This document shows positions 63,401 through 64,000 of a DNA stretch of 64,000 nt, in pieces. The position numbers and the translations under genes are program-made. This DNA comes from Lysobacter sp. (GTDB lineage Bacteria; Pseudomonadota; Gammaproteobacteria; Xanthomonadales; Xanthomonadaceae): NCBI GenBank assembly GCA_013141175.1, contig JABFRN010000001.1:1054001-1118000 (forward strand), written 5' to 3'. The notes under the pieces are model-generated. The model saw only the letters and a list, made by a program, of their open reading frames with translations. It had not been told where the DNA came from and did no database searches. The stretch's first letter is position 1, and every line of letters starts with the position of its first letter.

Positions 63401-64000
63401 CCGACACGATGTGGTGCATCGTCAGCAGCAGCACATGCCGATCAACAGCCAGCCGGATCAACCGGCCGCGCAGCAGCGGGCCGCGCTGGAGATCGAACGA
63501 GGTGGTGGTCTCCAGCATTTGCAGCGCGCCCAGCTCGCGCGGCTGCGCCGCGCTGTCCAGACCGCCCAGGTCGTGTTCGATCAACGCGAATGCGGTCGGC
63601 GCGCCGATCCGCTGGTACGGCACGCCGTCCACCGCCTCGAAGGTCGTGCGCAGGCTCTCGTGACGCGCCACCAGCTGGTCCAACGCGCCCTGCAGCGCTG
63701 CACGGTCCAGGGTGCCGGTCAGCTCCACGCCCAATGCGATGTGGTAGGCATCGCTCGATGCGTCCATCTGCGACAGGAACCACAGCCTCTGCTGCGCGAA
63801 CGACACCGGTATTTCACGGCCATCACGCGGCTGCGGCTGGATCGATTGACCCTGGCGACGCAGCGCGCGGAATTGCGCTGGCGTCATCTGGCTCAAGATT
63901 TCTTTAGACACCATCGATGGAACTCCTTCCGACACCGCTTCGTTTTCGTTCTCGTTCTTTTTGAGTCGCACGGCCAGTTCCGCGACCGTCGGCGACTGGA
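57444..64000 (-). CDS. non-ribosomal peptide synthetase, two C-A-PCP modules, 5' end outside window
   Basis: The minus-strand frame from 64000 to 57444 is fully open. Order: end of a preceding PCP (QSPTVAELAVRL), an Asn/Glu-rich linker, then C (HHIVSDGWS near 63400), A (YTSGSTGKPKG near 61940), PCP (GGHSL, Ser at 60783-60785), C, A and PCP (Ser at 57603-57605), then stop. Both C domains look like LCL type; no E, Ox or TE domain is present. Hand alignment to GrsA gives pocket residues DALFMGGAI-K (first A) and DALFIGVAI-K (second A), suggesting a similar hydrophobic residue. An ATG at 63914 has GGAAGGAG before it and could be an internal or true start. The tail is acidic (LLPDEVEDVDPQTPTLH). 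Confidence 0.93.
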   Translation of the reverse strand, partial: QSPTVAELAVRLKKNENENEAVSEGVPSMVSKEILSQMTPAQFRALRRQGQSIQPQPRDGREIPVSFAQQRLWFLSQMDASSDAYHIALGVELTGTLDRAALQGALDQLVARHESLRTTFEAVDGVPYQRIGAPTAFALIEHDLGGLDSAAQPRELGALQMLETTTSFDLQRGPLLRGRLIRLAVDRHVLLLTMHHIVSDGWSMAVLSRELEALYSARVRGEADTLPALPVQYADYAMWQRERLSGDRLARASAFWREALQGAPSLLELPTDRKRPAEQDYRGALLDVQLDAALTQTLKALSLKHGGTLYMTLMAAWAVVLSRLSGQTDVVVGTPVANRGRSEVEGLIGFFVNTLAVRVDLQDDPTASALIEQVKQRVLSAQEHQELPFEQVVEVVNPARSLAYAPIFQTAFAWQNNASGDLQFEGLAARHLESPHAVSKFDLTLSLGESADGGIEGAVEYSTTLFDTATVQRYAGYLQQVLRGMALDIQQPVNRLPLMDADEYRQVTVDWNATARDFGPWQPVHASVEAHAAVAPNAEAVTCGEQVLDYATLNAGANRLAHWLRGRGVGAETLVAICVQRSVWAIEAVLGIMKSGGAYVPVDPAYPQERMAEMLGDARPALVLTDAASRRSLDEALARIDGVAPQVFEIDGDRGQWSEVSSANPSLEETGLTAEHLAYVIYTSGSTGKPKGVMSRHGGPTALMHALREPLGLSAQTRVLQFSSFSFDAFVLEWVMAFGAGGSLHLGAPGDLLLGESLEALVARQRITHSFLTPGVLSSLPETVGLGTLRTLMCGGEAVPPGLLRRWNRDRRFINGYGPTETTAISITYLCPSDLDAAETIPLGRPVANEQVYILDRNLQPVPTGVIGELYIGGAGVARGYLHRPEITAERFIDSPFAAGGRLYRTGDLGCWRSDGLIEYRGRNDFQVKIRGYRIELGEIEAKLAALPGVKEAVVLARQDVADQPARLVAYYECAEEGATTADALRSELQAQLQDYMVPTAYVEVRAWPLTSNGKLDRKALPAPEGDAHGGRAEYEPPSTPVEEIIAGIWAQMLGVDRVGRRDNFFELGGHSLLGMRLITRVRKQMGLEIALNALFSSPTLAAFAAQAHVAEDDAIPQADRRNALASFAQQRLWFLSQMSEVSDAYHIAEGVELIGALDRAALQGALDQMVARHESLRTTFEAVDGVPYQRIGAPTAFALLEHDLGALDSAAQPRELGALQMLETTTSFDLQRGPLLRGRLIRLAAERHVLLLTMHHIVSDGWSMAVLSRELEALYSARVRGEADTLPALPVQYADYAMWQRERLSGDRLARASAFWREALQGAPSLLELPTDRKRPAEQDYRGALLDVQLDAALTQTLKALSLKHGGTLYMTLMAAWAVVLSRLSGQTDVVVGTPVANRGRSEVEGLIGFFVNTLAVRVDLQDDPTASALIEQVKQRVLSAQEHQELPFEQVVEVVNPARSLAYAPIFQTAFAWQNNESGDLRFADLEARRLRLPHAVSKFDLTLSLGESADGGIEGAVEYSTTLFDTATVQRYAGYLQQVLRGMALDIQQPVNRLPLMDADEYRQVTVDWNATARDFGTWQPVHASVEAHAAVAPNAEAVTCGEQVLDYATLNAGANRLAHWLRGRGVGAETLVAICVQRSVWAIEAVLGIMKSGGAYVPVDPAYPQERMAEMLGDARPALVLTDAASRRSLDEALARIDGVAPPVFEIDGDRGQWSEVSSANPSLEETGLTAEHLAYVIYTSGSTGKPKGVMSRHGSPTALMHALREPLGLSAQTRVLQFSSFSFDAFVLEWVMAFGAGGSLHLGAPGDLLLGESLEALVARQRTTHCFLTPALLSSMPENATLAAMHTITCGGETVPPALLQRWNRDRRFFNVYGPTETTAISITYLCPPDLDAADTIPIGRPLTNEQVYILDRDLQPVPTGVIGELYIGGAGVARGYLHRPEITAERFIDSPFAAGGRLYRTGDLGCWRSDGLIEYRGRNDFQVKIRGYRIELGEIEAKLAALPGVKEAAVMAREDASGNKQLVAYILQDDATETGVEALRGQLQTQLPDYMVPTAFVKMAAWPLTSNGKLDRKALPAPDAATLSSGRPYVAPRTPIEEVLAVIWIELLGVERVGIHDNFFDLGGHSLMAMRLIAAVRDTLGIVLPLKTFFESPTIEHMGHSLLPDEVEDVDPQTPTLH
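57700..63900. repeat. two near-identical NRPS module copies, offset about 3.18 kb
   Basis: Long stretches of the first C-A module recur in the second at an offset of 3183 bases (for example 60181 and 63364, 58201 and 61384), often with only a few changes per 100 bases. They differ most in the central A-domain pocket region, in the last part of the A domain and in the C-domain segment near 59510 and 62695. Confidence 0.9.

Overview
The window is high-GC proteobacterial DNA and most probably comes from a member of the Lysobacteraceae (Xanthomonadaceae), such as Lysobacter or a close relative. The evidence is a complete oleA-B-C-D olefin set of the Xanthomonas type, a secreted-effector C-terminal domain of the Xanthomonas XVIPCD type, REP hairpins with a GTAG head like those of Stenotrophomonas, a split class II ribonucleotide reductase of the NrdJa/NrdJb type, and a large NRPS gene. 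No tRNA, rRNA, CRISPR array or prophage was seen.

Layout. 1-5 kb: substrate-binding protein (cut by the left edge), a coiled-coil partner, a PlsC-like acyltransferase with arfB, and three small secreted or membrane proteins. 5.1-5.8 kb: a gene-free palindromic repeat element (copy A). 5.8-9.5 kb: truC and an M16 peptidase. 9.5-20.1 kb: ubiquinone genes (ubiB, ubiJ, a UbiM-like hydroxylase) interleaved with oleD, oleC, oleB and oleA, plus DUF559, DUF4197 and YkgJ-type genes. 20.4-31.2 kb: mixed housekeeping and secreted genes (second M16 peptidase, SDR, trmL, EF-hand, thioredoxin, fasciclin, HELTH peptidase, beta-helix protein). 31.4-32.9 kb: a predicted type IV secretion effector with two HNH-like motifs. 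33-41.2 kb: HExxH protein, an extended Lnt-like acyltransferase with an M48 remnant attached, SGNH hydrolase, a small secreted protein and a PhyH-type dioxygenase. 41.2-42.9 kb: a RAYT transposase facing an alternating REP array of 235-bp units. 42.9-43.9 kb: an AT-rich DUF2971 gene that looks acquired. 43.9-47.6 kb: nrdJb, a histone H1-like gene and nrdJa. 48.2-52.6 kb: HtrA-type protease, HAD phosphatase, M17 aminopeptidase and TesA-like esterase, the last three overlapping. 52.6-53.2 kb: copy B of the palindromic element. 53.4-57.2 kb: fasciclin protein, ATM1-type exporter, DUF4031-MsrB, DUF3297. 57.4-64 kb: NRPS with two near-identical C-A-PCP modules, running off the right edge.

How the genes work together. 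OleA condenses two acyl-CoAs, OleD reduces the 2-alkyl-3-ketoacid, OleC forms a beta-lactone and OleB decarboxylates it to a cis-olefin. UbiB, UbiJ and the UbiM-like enzyme belong to ubiquinone synthesis. NrdJa and NrdJb make an oxygen-independent, cobalamin-dependent reductase. The effector, the NRPS and the secreted peptidases fit a bacterium that antagonises other microbes.

The least explained items are the large palindromic elements, whose hairpin stems vary in a compensated way between copies, the REP array that has captured and amplified the 3' end of a neighbouring gene, and the tandem-HNH effector with no visible immunity gene.
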